Positions 42,386 through 50,540 of a stretch of 64,000 bases of DNA are shown piece after piece. The notes beneath the pieces were generated by a model. That model did not search any database. It saw nothing but the letters and a program-made list of their open reading frames with translations, and was not told where the DNA came from. The DNA is taken from the NCBI RefSeq assembly GCF_014643695.1, contig NZ_BMJY01000007.1:1-64000 (forward strand), given 5' to 3'. How positions within the stretch are numbered: the first letter of the stretch is position 1; each line of letters begins with the position of its first letter. The translations under genes were made by a program, and so were the position numbers. Source of the DNA: Microbacterium album. Its GTDB lineage: Bacteria > Actinomycetota > Actinomycetes > Actinomycetales > Microbacteriaceae.

Positions 42386-43444
42386 TTATTTAGATCCCGG
42401 AGCGCGTCCCGGCGACGAGCCGCCGTCGGGCTTGTTCCCCTGCTTCTTGGCACGCTGCTTGCCCATCGGCTGCTGCCGCTTCGGCTGCTGCGCCTTGCGC
42501 TTCTCGGCCTCCTCGAGCAGCCGTCGCTGCTCCTCCTCGTACTCCGCGATCGAGACGACCTTCCCCTTGGAGTTGATCGCCTTGCCGCGTCGCGCCAGGC
42601 GCTCCTCCCGGGCCTTCGCGGCCTCCGAGCCGGGCGTCGGCAGCTCCCGGATCACGACGAACTGCTGGCCCATCGTCCACAGGTTGTTGAAGAACCAGTA
42701 CAGGACCACGCCGAGCGGGAAGAAGACGCCCGAGAAGACGAACGCGAACGGCAGGACGTACAGCATGATCTTCTGCATCTGGTACGCCTGGCCGGTCTTG
42801 GCCTCGGGCGAGAGGTTCTTCGAGATGATCTGCAGCTGCGTGTAGAACTGCGAGGCGATCATGAGGACCACGAGGATCGCCAGGATGACGATCGTCATCT
42901 CCCAGCCGTCGGGGCGGATGTTCCACGCGTCCATGAGCGTCTCGGAGAACGGCGCGACGTCGAACAGCTTCGCGTCGTTGAGCTGCTTCGTCAGTTCTGC
43001 GTCGAGCACCCCGACCCCGCCGCGGCCGGCCTGCGCGTGCTCCTTCACGGTGAACAGCGTGAAGTAGAGCGAGAAGAACACCGGCATCTGGATGAGGATC
43101 GGAAGACACCCGCTCAGCGGGCTCGTGCCGTGGTTCTTGTACAGCGCCATGGTCTCGCGACTCATGGCCTCGCGCGAGAGCTGGTCGCGCTTGCCGCGAT
43201 ACCGTTCCTGGATCTTCTTGATCTCCGGCGCGAGCTCCATCATGGCCCGCTGGCTCTTGATCTGCTTGACGAACAGCGGGATGAGTGCGGCGCGCACCAC
43301 GACCACCACGCCTGCGATCGAGAGCATCCACGTGATGCCGCCCGCGGCCGGAAGCCCCACGGCTGTGAGCACCGCGTGCCATGCGACGAGGATGAGCTCG
43401 ATGACCCATTTGATGGGCCACAGGATGGTCTGGAGGAAGTCCAC
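42386..43444 (-). CDS. yidC: Membrane protein insertase YidC (Oxa1 family)
   Basis: This 352-residue insertase lacks the large periplasmic P1 domain of proteobacteria, as usual in Gram-positives. Five hydrophobic segments are visible (about residues 18-38, 45-65, 105-130, 180-205, 225-250). The core has KSQRAMMELAPEIKKIQERYRGKRDQLSREAM in outline and SPLSGCLPILIQMPVFFSLYFTLF, whose hydrophilic-groove arginine lies in the first membrane helix region. The C-terminal tail is long and basic (KRQQPMGKQRAKKQGN), suited to ribosome binding. It lies 6 bp after yidD in the conserved rpmH-rnpA-yidD-yidC order. Confidence 0.96.
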   Translation of the reverse strand: MDFLQTILWPIKWVIELILVAWHAVLTAVGLPAAGGITWMLSIAGVVVVVRAALIPLFVKQIKSQRAMMELAPEIKKIQERYRGKRDQLSREAMSRETMALYKNHGTSPLSGCLPILIQMPVFFSLYFTLFTVKEHAQAGRGGVGVLDAELTKQLNDAKLFDVAPFSETLMDAWNIRPDGWEMTIVILAILVVLMIASQFYTQLQIISKNLSPEAKTGQAYQMQKIMLYVLPFAFVFSGVFFPLGVVLYWFFNNLWTMGQQFVVIRELPTPGSEAAKAREERLARRGKAINSKGKVVSIAEYEEEQRRLLEEAEKRKAQQPKRQQPMGKQRAKKQGNKPDGGSSPGRAPGSK

Positions 43445-43450
43445 GAAGGA

Positions 43451-43801
43451 TCAGTCCTTTCGGAGGGGTACGACGAAGCCGTGGGGTGTGAGGTCGTATC
43501 GGAAGGACGGGTGGGGACGCACGTCGTCCTCACCTCCGGCTGCCCACGGGTGGCAACGCGCAATGCGCGCGCCCGCGAGAACCGATCCTTTCACGAGTCC
43601 GTGCTGCTGCACGGCGCCGAGGCCGTACGCCGAGCACGACGGGTAATAGCGGCACACGTCGCCGTACAGCCGCGAGATGGTCGCGCGATAAGCGTGGATC
43701 AGGGCGATGCCGGCATTGCGGGGGACGAGCGGGATCGCGCCCAGGATCTCGGACGCGCGCAAGCGCGCCGTCCCACGCGCGGACGCGGGCAGCACGCTCA
43801 T
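43451..43801 (-). CDS. yidD: Membrane protein insertion efficiency factor YidD
   Basis: This is a 116-residue protein of the YidD family that assists YidC. The typical central stretch is LIHAYRATISRLYGDVCRYYPSCSAYGLGAVQQHG, with the cysteine pair CRYYPSCSAY, and GARIARCHPWAAGGEDDVR follows. The N-terminus is an amphipathic helix. ATG 43801 overlaps the end of rnpA by four bases. Confidence 0.94.
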   Translation of the reverse strand: MSVLPASARGTARLRASEILGAIPLVPRNAGIALIHAYRATISRLYGDVCRYYPSCSAYGLGAVQQHGLVKGSVLAGARIARCHPWAAGGEDDVRPHPSFRYDLTPHGFVVPLRKD

Positions 43802-44187
43802 TCGCTCTGCCCGGTCCGGACGGCGCGTTCCGTCTCGCTGCGCTCGCTCGCCGCACTCGACCTGCGGGCGAGACAGCGCGTCACTTCGGCACGCAGTTCC
43901 TGGAAGGACGCCGTCGCGGCGGAGGGCAGCACCCGGATGACGACATCGGCGCCCGTGCGTACATCCGGCAGGGCCTCCGCGCACACTGCTTTGAGCCGCC
44001 GCCGCACGGTGTTGCGGGTGACGGCATTGCCGACGCGCTTGCTGACGATGAAGCCGAACCGCGCGCGCCGGGGCTCGTCCGTCAGCACGACGTGCGTCAC
44101 GGTGTGCGTCCCCGCGCACCGAGCTCCCCGCCGGACGACGAACCTGTAGTCGTCCCCGCGGGTCAGTCGTGTCGGCCTGGCGAGCAC
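43798..44187 (-). CDS. rnpA: Ribonuclease P protein component
   Basis: This 129-residue basic protein joins the RNase P RNA to mature tRNA 5' ends. It begins LARPTRLTRGDDYRFVVRRG, with the RNR-type motif RFGFIVSKRVGNAVTRNTVRRRLK in the centre, the diagnostic stretch of the family. GTG 44187 is the only start that keeps the normal beginning. It lies 22 bp after rpmH and overlaps yidD by four bases. Confidence 0.95.
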   Translation of the reverse strand: MLARPTRLTRGDDYRFVVRRGARCAGTHTVTHVVLTDEPRRARFGFIVSKRVGNAVTRNTVRRRLKAVCAEALPDVRTGADVVIRVLPSAATASFQELRAEVTRCLARRSSAASERSETERAVRTGQSE

Positions 44188-44209
44188 GGCCCCGGGACAG
44201 CGGTCGGTG

Positions 44210-44347
44210 TTACGCCGACAGCTCGACGCGGCCCTTGGCGCGGCGCGCGGCGATGATGGCGCGGCCGGCGCGGGTGCGCATGCGAGCGCGGAAGCCGTGC
44301 TTCTTGGCGCGGCGGCGGTTGTTGGGCTGGAAGGTGCGCTTGCTCAT
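44210..44347 (-). CDS. rpmH: 50S ribosomal protein L34
   Basis: This 45-residue ribosomal protein begins [19 protein letters not shown] and continues [20 protein letters not shown], the universal L34 pattern, ending VELSA. It is first in the minus-strand series rpmH-rnpA-yidD-yidC-jag-rsmG and marks the left side of the dnaA region. The start is preceded by CGGAGTG on the minus strand. Confidence 0.97.
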   Translation of the reverse strand: MSKRTFQPNNRRRAKKHGFRARMRTRAGRAIIAARRAKGRVELSA

Positions 44348-44692
44348 GGAATCACTCCGGAGAAGAGGTCACCCGGATCGATACGGCGGGAGACGTGGTG
44401 GGTGCCCGTGAGGGCATAAGTCAACCGATCTAGGTTACGTCCAGTCGCGGGATTCTCGCAAACCAGGACCGCGACCTGCCAGTATCTCCACAGGGCGGGG
44501 CCGGGGCCGGCAGGGACACGCGGCGGCCCGGGTCGGATCCGGTCGCGCGGATCTGCAAGAAGGGTTTGCCGTCCGGCCCTCGGGTGGCTAGCGTTGCACC
44601 AGTTATCCACAGGCCGGCGACCCCAGTGCGCGCCACGACATCCTCTCCCGCAAGGATGCCCTGTGGATCGTCCACGGCCTTGGAGGGGGACC
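44348..44692. other. rpmH-dnaA intergenic control region
   Basis: This 345-bp gap between divergent genes carries the dnaA promoter and a DnaA box (see 44566-44611), an imperfect box TGTGGATCG at 44662-44670, and TTGACT on the minus strand (complement of 44417-44422) that may serve rpmH. I see no small gene in it. Confidence 0.6.
44566..44611 (+). promoter_or_regulatory. dnaA promoter with overlapping DnaA box
   Basis: TTGCCG (44566-44571), 17 bases, then TAGCGT (44589-44594) forms a sigma-70-like promoter. The predicted start near 44601 coincides with TTATCCACA (44603-44611), a perfect DnaA box, which suggests autorepression by DnaA. Confidence 0.65.
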
Positions 44693-46114
44693 ATGTCGAC
44701 GCAAGACGTTCCGTCGGACCACGGCATCCCGGACGTCCCGGTGTGGCGTGCGGTGCTCGCGGAGCTGCAGGGCGACCCGCGCGTGACGCCGCAGATGCAG
44801 GGCTTCCTGAGCCTCGCCGTGGCGCAGGGCGTCATGGGCGGGACGCTGTACCTGGACGTCCCGAACGATCTGACCGCCGCCCAGATCGGCAAGCGTCTGC
44901 GCGAACCCATCATGGAGGCGCTCGCGCGCATCGGCGGTGACGCGCACACCTTCCGCGTCACCGTGAGCCCCGAGCTCTCGGAGAACCAGTACGCGGCACC
45001 CCTGACCCCCGCGCCCGAGCCCCCGCAGCACCGCCCCGTAGGCGAGAACCCCACGGCGGACCCGCCGTCGTCGACGCCGAACCGCAGCGACACGCGCCTG
45101 AACCCGAAGTACACCTTCGACAACTTCGTCATCGGGCAGTCGAACCGTTTCGCGCACGCGGCGGCCGTCGCCGTCGCCGAGGCCCCCGCCAAGGCGTACA
45201 ACCCGCTGTTCATCTACGGCGACTCCGGTCTGGGAAAGACCCACCTGCTCCACGCGATCGGCGATTACGCCCAGAGCCTGTACTCGGGGGTACGGGTCCG
45301 CTACGTCTCGAGCGAGGAGTTCACGAACGACTTCATCAACTCGATCGCGAACAACCGCGGAGCTGCGTTCAACGCGCGCTATCGGGACGTCGACATCCTG
45401 CTCATCGACGACATCCAGTTCCTGCAGGGGAAGGCCGAGACCCAGGAGGCCTTCTTCCACACCTTCAACACCCTGCACGACCACGACAAGCAGGTCGTGA
45501 TCACGAGCGACGTCGCGCCCAAGCACCTCACGGGCTTCGAGGACCGCATGCGCAGTCGCTTCGAGTGGGGCCTGATCACCGACGTGCAGGCGCCCGACCT
45601 CGAGACCCGTATCGCGATCCTGCGCAAGAAGGCACAGTCCGAGCGTCTGTACATCCCCGACGACGTCGTCGAGTACATCGCCACGGTGGTCTCGACGAAC
45701 ATCCGCGAGCTCGAAGGCGCGCTCATCCGGGTCTCGGCGTTCGCGAGCCTGAACCGGTCGGACGTCGACATCCAGCTGGCGCAGAACGTGCTGCGCGACA
45801 TCGTCGACCAGGCCGAGGACAACATCGTCTCGCCGACCGACATCATCACGGCCACTGCCGCGTACTTCAAGCTGACCGTCGACGACCTGTACGGCTCCAG
45901 CCGCTCGCAGGCGGTCGCCCAGGCCCGCCAGATCGCGATGTACCTGTGCCGCGAGCGCACGAGCCTGTCGCTGCCGAAGATCGGGCAGCTGTTCGGCGGA
46001 CGCGACCACACGACGGTGATGTACGCATATAAGAAGATCAGCGACCTGATGAAGGAGCGCCGCTCGATCTACAACCAGGTCACCGAGATCACCACCCAGC
46101 TCGGGCGCCGCTGA
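44693..46114 (+). CDS. dnaA: Chromosomal replication initiator DnaA
   Basis: DnaA binds boxes at oriC and opens the duplex. The 473-residue protein has domain I (residues about 1-100), a short proline-rich linker (domain II, about 100-135), and the AAA+ domain with Walker A GDSGLGKTHL at residues 176-185 and Walker B ILLIDDIQFLQGK. Domain IV carries the DnaA signature GRDHTTVMYAYKKI near the C-terminus. ATG 44693 follows GGAGGGGG. A perfect DnaA box overlaps the presumed promoter upstream. The gene normally adjoins oriC; here a 2-hydroxyacid dehydrogenase gene follows after 10 bp. Confidence 0.98.
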   Translation: MSTQDVPSDHGIPDVPVWRAVLAELQGDPRVTPQMQGFLSLAVAQGVMGGTLYLDVPNDLTAAQIGKRLREPIMEALARIGGDAHTFRVTVSPELSENQYAAPLTPAPEPPQHRPVGENPTADPPSSTPNRSDTRLNPKYTFDNFVIGQSNRFAHAAAVAVAEAPAKAYNPLFIYGDSGLGKTHLLHAIGDYAQSLYSGVRVRYVSSEEFTNDFINSIANNRGAAFNARYRDVDILLIDDIQFLQGKAETQEAFFHTFNTLHDHDKQVVITSDVAPKHLTGFEDRMRSRFEWGLITDVQAPDLETRIAILRKKAQSERLYIPDDVVEYIATVVSTNIRELEGALIRVSAFASLNRSDVDIQLAQNVLRDIVDQAEDNIVSPTDIITATAAYFKLTVDDLYGSSRSQAVAQARQIAMYLCRERTSLSLPKIGQLFGGRDHTTVMYAYKKISDLMKERRSIYNQVTEITTQLGRR

Positions 46115-46124
46115 GGACACCGCC

Positions 46125-47081
46125 GTGCGTCCACGTCTGGTCCTGCTCGACGATTACCAGGGCGTCGCGCTGGACATGGCGCCCTGGGGCGAACTCACCG
46201 GCTGGGACGTCCAAGCCCTGCGTGAGCATCACGACCACCCCGACGCGCTCGTCGCCCACCTCCGCGACGCCACCGCGATCGTCGCCATGCGGGAACGCAC
46301 GCCGTTTCCGCGCAGCGTGCTCGAGCAGCTCCCGCTCCTCCGACTGCTCATCACGACCGGTCCCGGCAACGCCGCGATCGACATGACCGCCGCCACGGAC
46401 CTCGGAATCGTCGTGTGCGGCACGCGCGGGTCCGCCGCGGCTGCCCCCGAACTGGCCTGGGCACTGCTGATGAGCGCCGCCCGGGACATCCCGCGGCAGG
46501 AGCGGTCCCTGCGAGAGGGGCGCTGGCAGACCGGTCTCGGCCGGGAGCTCGCGGGCCGCACGCTCGGAGTGGTCGGGCTCGGGCGGATCGGGACGAGGAT
46601 CGCAGCCTATGCCCGCGCGTTCGACATGAGGGTCATCGCGTGGAGCGAGAACCTCACCGCCGAGCGGGCCGCTGCGGCGGGAGCCGAGCACGTGTCGAAG
46701 CGGGAGCTGTTCGAGCGCGCCGACATCGCGACGCTGCACCTGCGCCTCTCCGAGCGCACGCACCGCATCATCGGTTCGCCGGAGTTGCACGCGCTCGGTC
46801 CCGACGGACTCCTCGTGAACACCGCGCGCGGGGGACTGGTCGACACCGAGGCCCTGGTCGAGGCTCTCCACGCCGGCACGCTGGGCGGGGCCGCCCTCGA
46901 CGTGTTCGACCACGAGCCGATCTCGGCGGACGACCCGCTGCTCACAGCCCCGCGCACCGTGCTGTCGCCGCACCTCGGTTATGCCACGCGCGAGCAGTAC
47001 CGCCGGTACTACGCGGATGCGCTCGAGGCTGTGGGCGCGTGGGAGCGCGGAGCACCCGTCCGCGTCATCGCCGCGCCCTGA
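46125..47081 (+). CDS. D-isomer-specific 2-hydroxyacid dehydrogenase
   Basis: This is a 318-residue NAD(P)-dependent dehydrogenase that interconverts 2-oxo acids and D-2-hydroxy acids; which acid is unknown. The NAD-binding domain has ELAGRTLGVVGLGRIGTRIAAYARAF and the family motif GLLVNTARGGLVDTEALVEAL with the catalytic arginine. The later glutamate lies in VFDHEPIS, and the catalytic histidine in LSPHLGYAT. GTG 46125 is the only start that gives the complete N-terminal domain (RPRLVLLDDYQGVAL). It lies 10 bp after dnaA, so it may be read from the dnaA promoter, and it separates dnaA from oriC. Family proteins of this DDYQ type are often annotated as phosphoglycerate-dehydrogenase-like. Confidence 0.9.
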   Translation: MRPRLVLLDDYQGVALDMAPWGELTGWDVQALREHHDHPDALVAHLRDATAIVAMRERTPFPRSVLEQLPLLRLLITTGPGNAAIDMTAATDLGIVVCGTRGSAAAAPELAWALLMSAARDIPRQERSLREGRWQTGLGRELAGRTLGVVGLGRIGTRIAAYARAFDMRVIAWSENLTAERAAAAGAEHVSKRELFERADIATLHLRLSERTHRIIGSPELHALGPDGLLVNTARGGLVDTEALVEALHAGTLGGAALDVFDHEPISADDPLLTAPRTVLSPHLGYATREQYRRYYADALEAVGAWERGAPVRVIAAP

Positions 47082-47540
47082 GTCTCGCTCTCCCTATTCC
47101 GGTCCGTGCACGTGACACGGGGCGTGACGTATGCCCTGATCCGTCCTTGACAGCGCTCGGAGACTGCCTCTATAAGACTTCTCCCCAGTGTGGACAACCT
47201 GTGGATAACTGGGGAGACACGCCTCCGCGCATGTGAACGACACGCTCGGGCGGTGTGGAATCCCGCCTCGGCCCTCCCGCGCCGAGGAGGATGTCGTCCC
47301 CGGGCCATCCGCAGCCGCTCCACATCTCACACGGATGTAGTTCCCTACGAGCGAGCGGGATCCACAGACTTATCCACATTATCCACAGGTGTTACTACCA
47401 CTACAGATCTCTTCTCCTCCCCGGGACTGCGATGACCTCCTCGGCGTCGGGCGCCGAATCACAAGCCCGCGGCGCGGGCACTAGCATGGGAGGCCCACGG
47501 ACGCGGATCCGTGGATGCCCGTGATCCCAGGGAGCGCTAA
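47082..47540. other. Replication origin region (oriC)
   Basis: This 459-bp gap upstream of dnaN contains TGTGGACAA (47189-47197), TGTGGATAA (47200-47208) and two directly adjoining TTATCCACA boxes (47370-47378, 47379-47387): three perfect DnaA boxes and one single-mismatch box. The two pairs face opposite ways. The stretch just right of the second pair (GTTACTACCACTACAGATCT) is poor in GC for this genome and is a candidate unwinding element. A TAGCAT box at 47482-47487 is a candidate dnaN -10. More degenerate boxes may exist; I list only those I can read directly. Confidence 0.85.
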
Positions 47541-48683
47541 GTGAAGTTCCACGTGAACCGCGACGTCTTCAGCGAGGCCGTGTCGTTCGTCGTCAAGCTC
47601 CTACCGCAGCGCAACCCGCAGCCGATCCTGGCCGGTGTGCTGATCGAGGCGACGGAGGACGGCGCGCTCGCGCTGTCCGCGTTCGACTACGAGGCCTCGG
47701 CGCGGACGACGATCGAGGCCACGATCGACGAACCCGGCACGATCCTCGTGCACGGGCGTCTGCTGTCCGACATCGCCAGCCGGCTGCCCCAGGCGCCGAT
47801 CCAGGTCGCCGTCGAGGAGGACGGCAACATCGCCCTCACGTGCGGCTCCGCGCGGTTCGCGCTCGCGTCGATGCCGGTCGAGGAATACCCGGCGATCCCC
47901 GAGGTCTCCGGCGAATCGGGTCTCGTCCCCGCGGACGACTTCGCCACCGCGATCGCTCAGGTCGCGTTCGCGGCGTCCCGCGACGACGTGACTCCGGTGC
48001 TCACGGGCGTTCAGCTCGAGGTCTCGGGACAGCAGCTGAGCCTCGTCGCGACCGACCGCTACCGGGTCGCGCTGCGCGACATCGACTGGGACGGCGGGCA
48101 GCAGGACGCGCACGCGCTGGTGCCGGCGCGCACGCTTCAGGAGGTCGGCAAGACCTTCTGGCACGGCGGCAACATCTCGATCGCTTTCTCCGGATCCGGC
48201 GACCGGGAGATCATCGCCTTCACGGCCGGCAACAAGACGGTCACGTCGCTGCTCATCAAGGGCAACTTCCCGCCGGTGCGGCGGCTGTTCCCCGAGCAGA
48301 CCGACCACTACGCGGTCGTCAACACCGGCGACCTCATGGAGGCCGTGCGCCGCGTCGCGCTCGTGCTCGACCGGTCGGCGCCGCTGCGCTTCACCTTCAC
48401 CACCTCGGCGGTGACCATGGACGCCTCGGGCGGCGACCAGGCGCGCGCCTCCGAATCGGTCGACGCGCACCTGCAGGGTGAGGACGTCACGCTGGGCCTC
48501 AATCCGCAGTACCTGCTGGAGTCGCTCGCGGCCGTGCGCAGCGAGTTCGTCCGCATCACGTTCACCTCGAGCGACAACGCGAACAAGCTCAGCCCGGTGC
48601 TGATCACGAGCCAGACGTCGGTCGACCAGGCCGGCAACGACTCCTTCAAGTACCTGCTGCAGCCGAATTTGCTTCTTCGGTAG
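47541..48683 (+). CDS. dnaN: DNA polymerase III beta subunit (sliding clamp)
   Basis: This is the 380-residue processivity clamp that encircles DNA. It begins MKFHVNRDVFSEAVSFVVKLLPQRNPQPILAGVLIEA, a characteristic clamp start, and has three repeats of the clamp fold over its length. The peptide-binding pocket region near the C-terminus reads NPQYLLESLAAVRSEFVRITF ... KLSPVLITSQ. GTG 47541 is preceded by GGGAG at the right distance. It follows oriC directly, with recF 31 bp downstream. Confidence 0.97.
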   Translation: MKFHVNRDVFSEAVSFVVKLLPQRNPQPILAGVLIEATEDGALALSAFDYEASARTTIEATIDEPGTILVHGRLLSDIASRLPQAPIQVAVEEDGNIALTCGSARFALASMPVEEYPAIPEVSGESGLVPADDFATAIAQVAFAASRDDVTPVLTGVQLEVSGQQLSLVATDRYRVALRDIDWDGGQQDAHALVPARTLQEVGKTFWHGGNISIAFSGSGDREIIAFTAGNKTVTSLLIKGNFPPVRRLFPEQTDHYAVVNTGDLMEAVRRVALVLDRSAPLRFTFTTSAVTMDASGGDQARASESVDAHLQGEDVTLGLNPQYLLESLAAVRSEFVRITFTSSDNANKLSPVLITSQTSVDQAGNDSFKYLLQPNLLLR

Positions 48684-48714
48684 TGTTCTCCTCCTTCTCC
48701 CACGCGTGGAGAAC

Positions 48715-49932
48715 ATGATCGTCGAGCACCTGAGCCTGAAGGACTTCCGCAACTACGCGGAGGCCGAGCTCGCCCTGTCTCCCGGGGCGAACGTGCTCGT
48801 GGGGCGCAACGGTCAGGGCAAGACGAACCTCGCCGAGGCGATCGCGTACCTCGCCACGTTGGGCTCGCACCGGGTCTCGGCCGACGCGCCGCTGGTGCGG
48901 GAGGGGTGCGATGCCGCGTTCGTGCGGGCGCGGCTCGCGCACGGCGAGCGCCGCGTGACGCTCGAGCTCCAGGTCAACAGGCAGGGGTCGAACCGGGCGC
49001 GCATCGGGGGCGCCCCCGTGCGGACGGCCGAGCTGCCCAGATACGCCCAGGTGGTGCTCTTCGCTCCGGAGGATCTGCAGATCGTGCGCGGCGATCCGTC
49101 GTCGCGTCGTCGTTTCGCGGATCAGCTGCTGGTGCAGCGGACCCCTCGTATGTCGGCGGTGCTCGCGGATTACGACCGCACGCTGCGCCAGCGCACGGCG
49201 CTGTTGAAGTCCGCACGGGCCCGGGGTCTGAAGGACGCGCAGCTGCCCACGCTCGACGTGTGGGACGACAAGCTCGTCGCGCTCGGCTCGGAGATCATCG
49301 ACGCCCGGATCCGGCTCGCGCAGGATCTGGCGCGTCCGGTGGCCGACGCCTACGCGGCGATCGCGGGGGCGGATCACCGGCCGGAGCTCGAGTGGGCGCT
49401 GTCGGTGAGCGGTGCGGACCCCGAGGACGAGGACTCCGCACCCGGGGAGGCCGCGCCGACGGGGGCCACCGCCGAGCTGTTCCGTGCGGCGTTGCGCTCC
49501 CGCCGTGCCGCCGAGCTCGATCGGGGTCTGACGCTTGTCGGACCGCATCGCGACGACCTCATCCTGCGCGTGCGCGGACTCCCCGTGAAGGGCTATGCGT
49601 CGCACGGCGAGTCCTGGTCGGTCGCGCTCGCCCTGCGGCTCGCGTCGGCAGAGCTGCTGCGGGCCGAGTCGCCGGGCGGGGACCCCGTGCTCATCCTCGA
49701 CGACGTCTTCGCGGAGCTGGACGCGGACCGACGTGCCCGCCTGGCGGGCGTCGTGTCGGGGTACGAGCAGGTGATCGTGACGGCAGCGGTCGCGGGCGAC
49801 GTTCCCGATCCGCTTCGGGCGGGCGCGATCCGCATCGAGGCCGGCCGCGTCCTCGGCGCACTGTCGGAGCACCCGATCGACGCGCCGGCGCACGACGAGG
49901 CCGGCGCCGGACCCGCAGGGGGCGACGGATGA
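48715..49932 (+). CDS. recF: DNA replication and repair protein RecF
   Basis: This SMC-like ATPase acts at gaps and stalled forks with RecO and RecR. It has Walker A VGRNGQGKTNLAEAIAYLATLGSHR near residues 31-55, LFAPEDLQIVRGDPSSRRRFAD, VGPHRDDL and the Walker B/signature region PVLILDDVFAELDADRR near the end. ATG 48715 (MIVEHLSLKDFRNY) gives the usual start and 405 residues; an upstream GTG at 48706 would add three and cannot be excluded. The stop overlaps the start of dciA (ATGA). In many relatives a gnd gene lies between dnaN and recF; it is absent here. Confidence 0.95.
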   Translation: MIVEHLSLKDFRNYAEAELALSPGANVLVGRNGQGKTNLAEAIAYLATLGSHRVSADAPLVREGCDAAFVRARLAHGERRVTLELQVNRQGSNRARIGGAPVRTAELPRYAQVVLFAPEDLQIVRGDPSSRRRFADQLLVQRTPRMSAVLADYDRTLRQRTALLKSARARGLKDAQLPTLDVWDDKLVALGSEIIDARIRLAQDLARPVADAYAAIAGADHRPELEWALSVSGADPEDEDSAPGEAAPTGATAELFRAALRSRRAAELDRGLTLVGPHRDDLILRVRGLPVKGYASHGESWSVALALRLASAELLRAESPGGDPVLILDDVFAELDADRRARLAGVVSGYEQVIVTAAVAGDVPDPLRAGAIRIEAGRVLGALSEHPIDAPAHDEAGAGPAGGDG

Positions 49933-50420
49933 GCGACGCCGAGGTGCCCGAGACGATCGCCACCTATCTGCGGTTGCGGGGCCTGGAGCCCAGCCGCCGC
50001 GGTGCGTGGCGGAAGCGGCAGCGGCGCCGGAACGACGACGACGAGAACCAGCCGTTCACCCCGGGTCGCGACCCCGGATCGCTCGGCGACGCGATCGACG
50101 TGCTCACGAAGGCTCACGGCTGGGCCCCGCAGCTGGCGCGCGAGGACCTTGTGCGTCAATGGGAGGAGGTGGCGGGCGCGGACACCGCCCGTCATTCCAG
50201 CCCGGTGTCGCTCGTGGACGGCATGCTCACGATCCAGTGCGACTCGACCGCGTGGGCGAAGAACCTCACGTACATGCGCGCGCACATCCTCACCCAGATC
50301 GTCACGCGGTATCCGGAGGCCGGCGTCGAGTCCGTACGGTTCGTGGGGCCGGACGTCCCCACCTGGAAATGGGGTCGCAGATCGATTCCAGGGCGCGGCC
50401 CGCGCGATACCTACGGGTAG
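49929..50420 (+). CDS. dciA: DciA-type replicative helicase loader (DUF721)
   Basis: This 163-residue basic protein matches the DUF721/DciA family, which recruits or loads the replicative helicase DnaB in bacteria without DnaC. The conserved core is DLVRQWEEVAGADTARHSSPVSLVDGMLTIQCDSTAWAKNLTYMRA in outline, with W-x-x-VAG followed by the short strand GMLTIQC and AWAKNL. The first 60 residues are charged and poorly conserved (RRGAWRKRQRRRNDDDENQ). The position between recF and gyrB is that of mycobacterial Rv0004. ATG 49929 overlaps the recF stop. Confidence 0.9.
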   Translation: MSDAEVPETIATYLRLRGLEPSRRGAWRKRQRRRNDDDENQPFTPGRDPGSLGDAIDVLTKAHGWAPQLAREDLVRQWEEVAGADTARHSSPVSLVDGMLTIQCDSTAWAKNLTYMRAHILTQIVTRYPEAGVESVRFVGPDVPTWKWGRRSIPGRGPRDTYG

Positions 50421-50496
50421 GACAGGTCCCGGGATACCCTCCCCACTTTTCTCGCGTCAGACGGCCTTTCACGGCCTGTGAGGGCCTCCCCCTTGC

Positions 50497-50502
50497 TAGG
50501 AT
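50497..50502 (+). promoter_or_regulatory. gyrB -10 element (extended)
   Basis: TAGGAT at 50497-50502 preceded by TGC gives an extended -10. A start near 50509 leaves a leader of about 32 bases to gyrB. No good -35 is seen. Confidence 0.45.
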
Positions 50503-50540
50503 CGAGGGGACCCGAGAACAGATGTGGAGCGCCTTCTCAG

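Noticed and set aside
47541..47560. parS-like sequence at the dnaN start
   Set aside because: AGTTCCACGTGAACC departs from parS in both arms and is explained by the conserved KFHVN coding sequence of DnaN.
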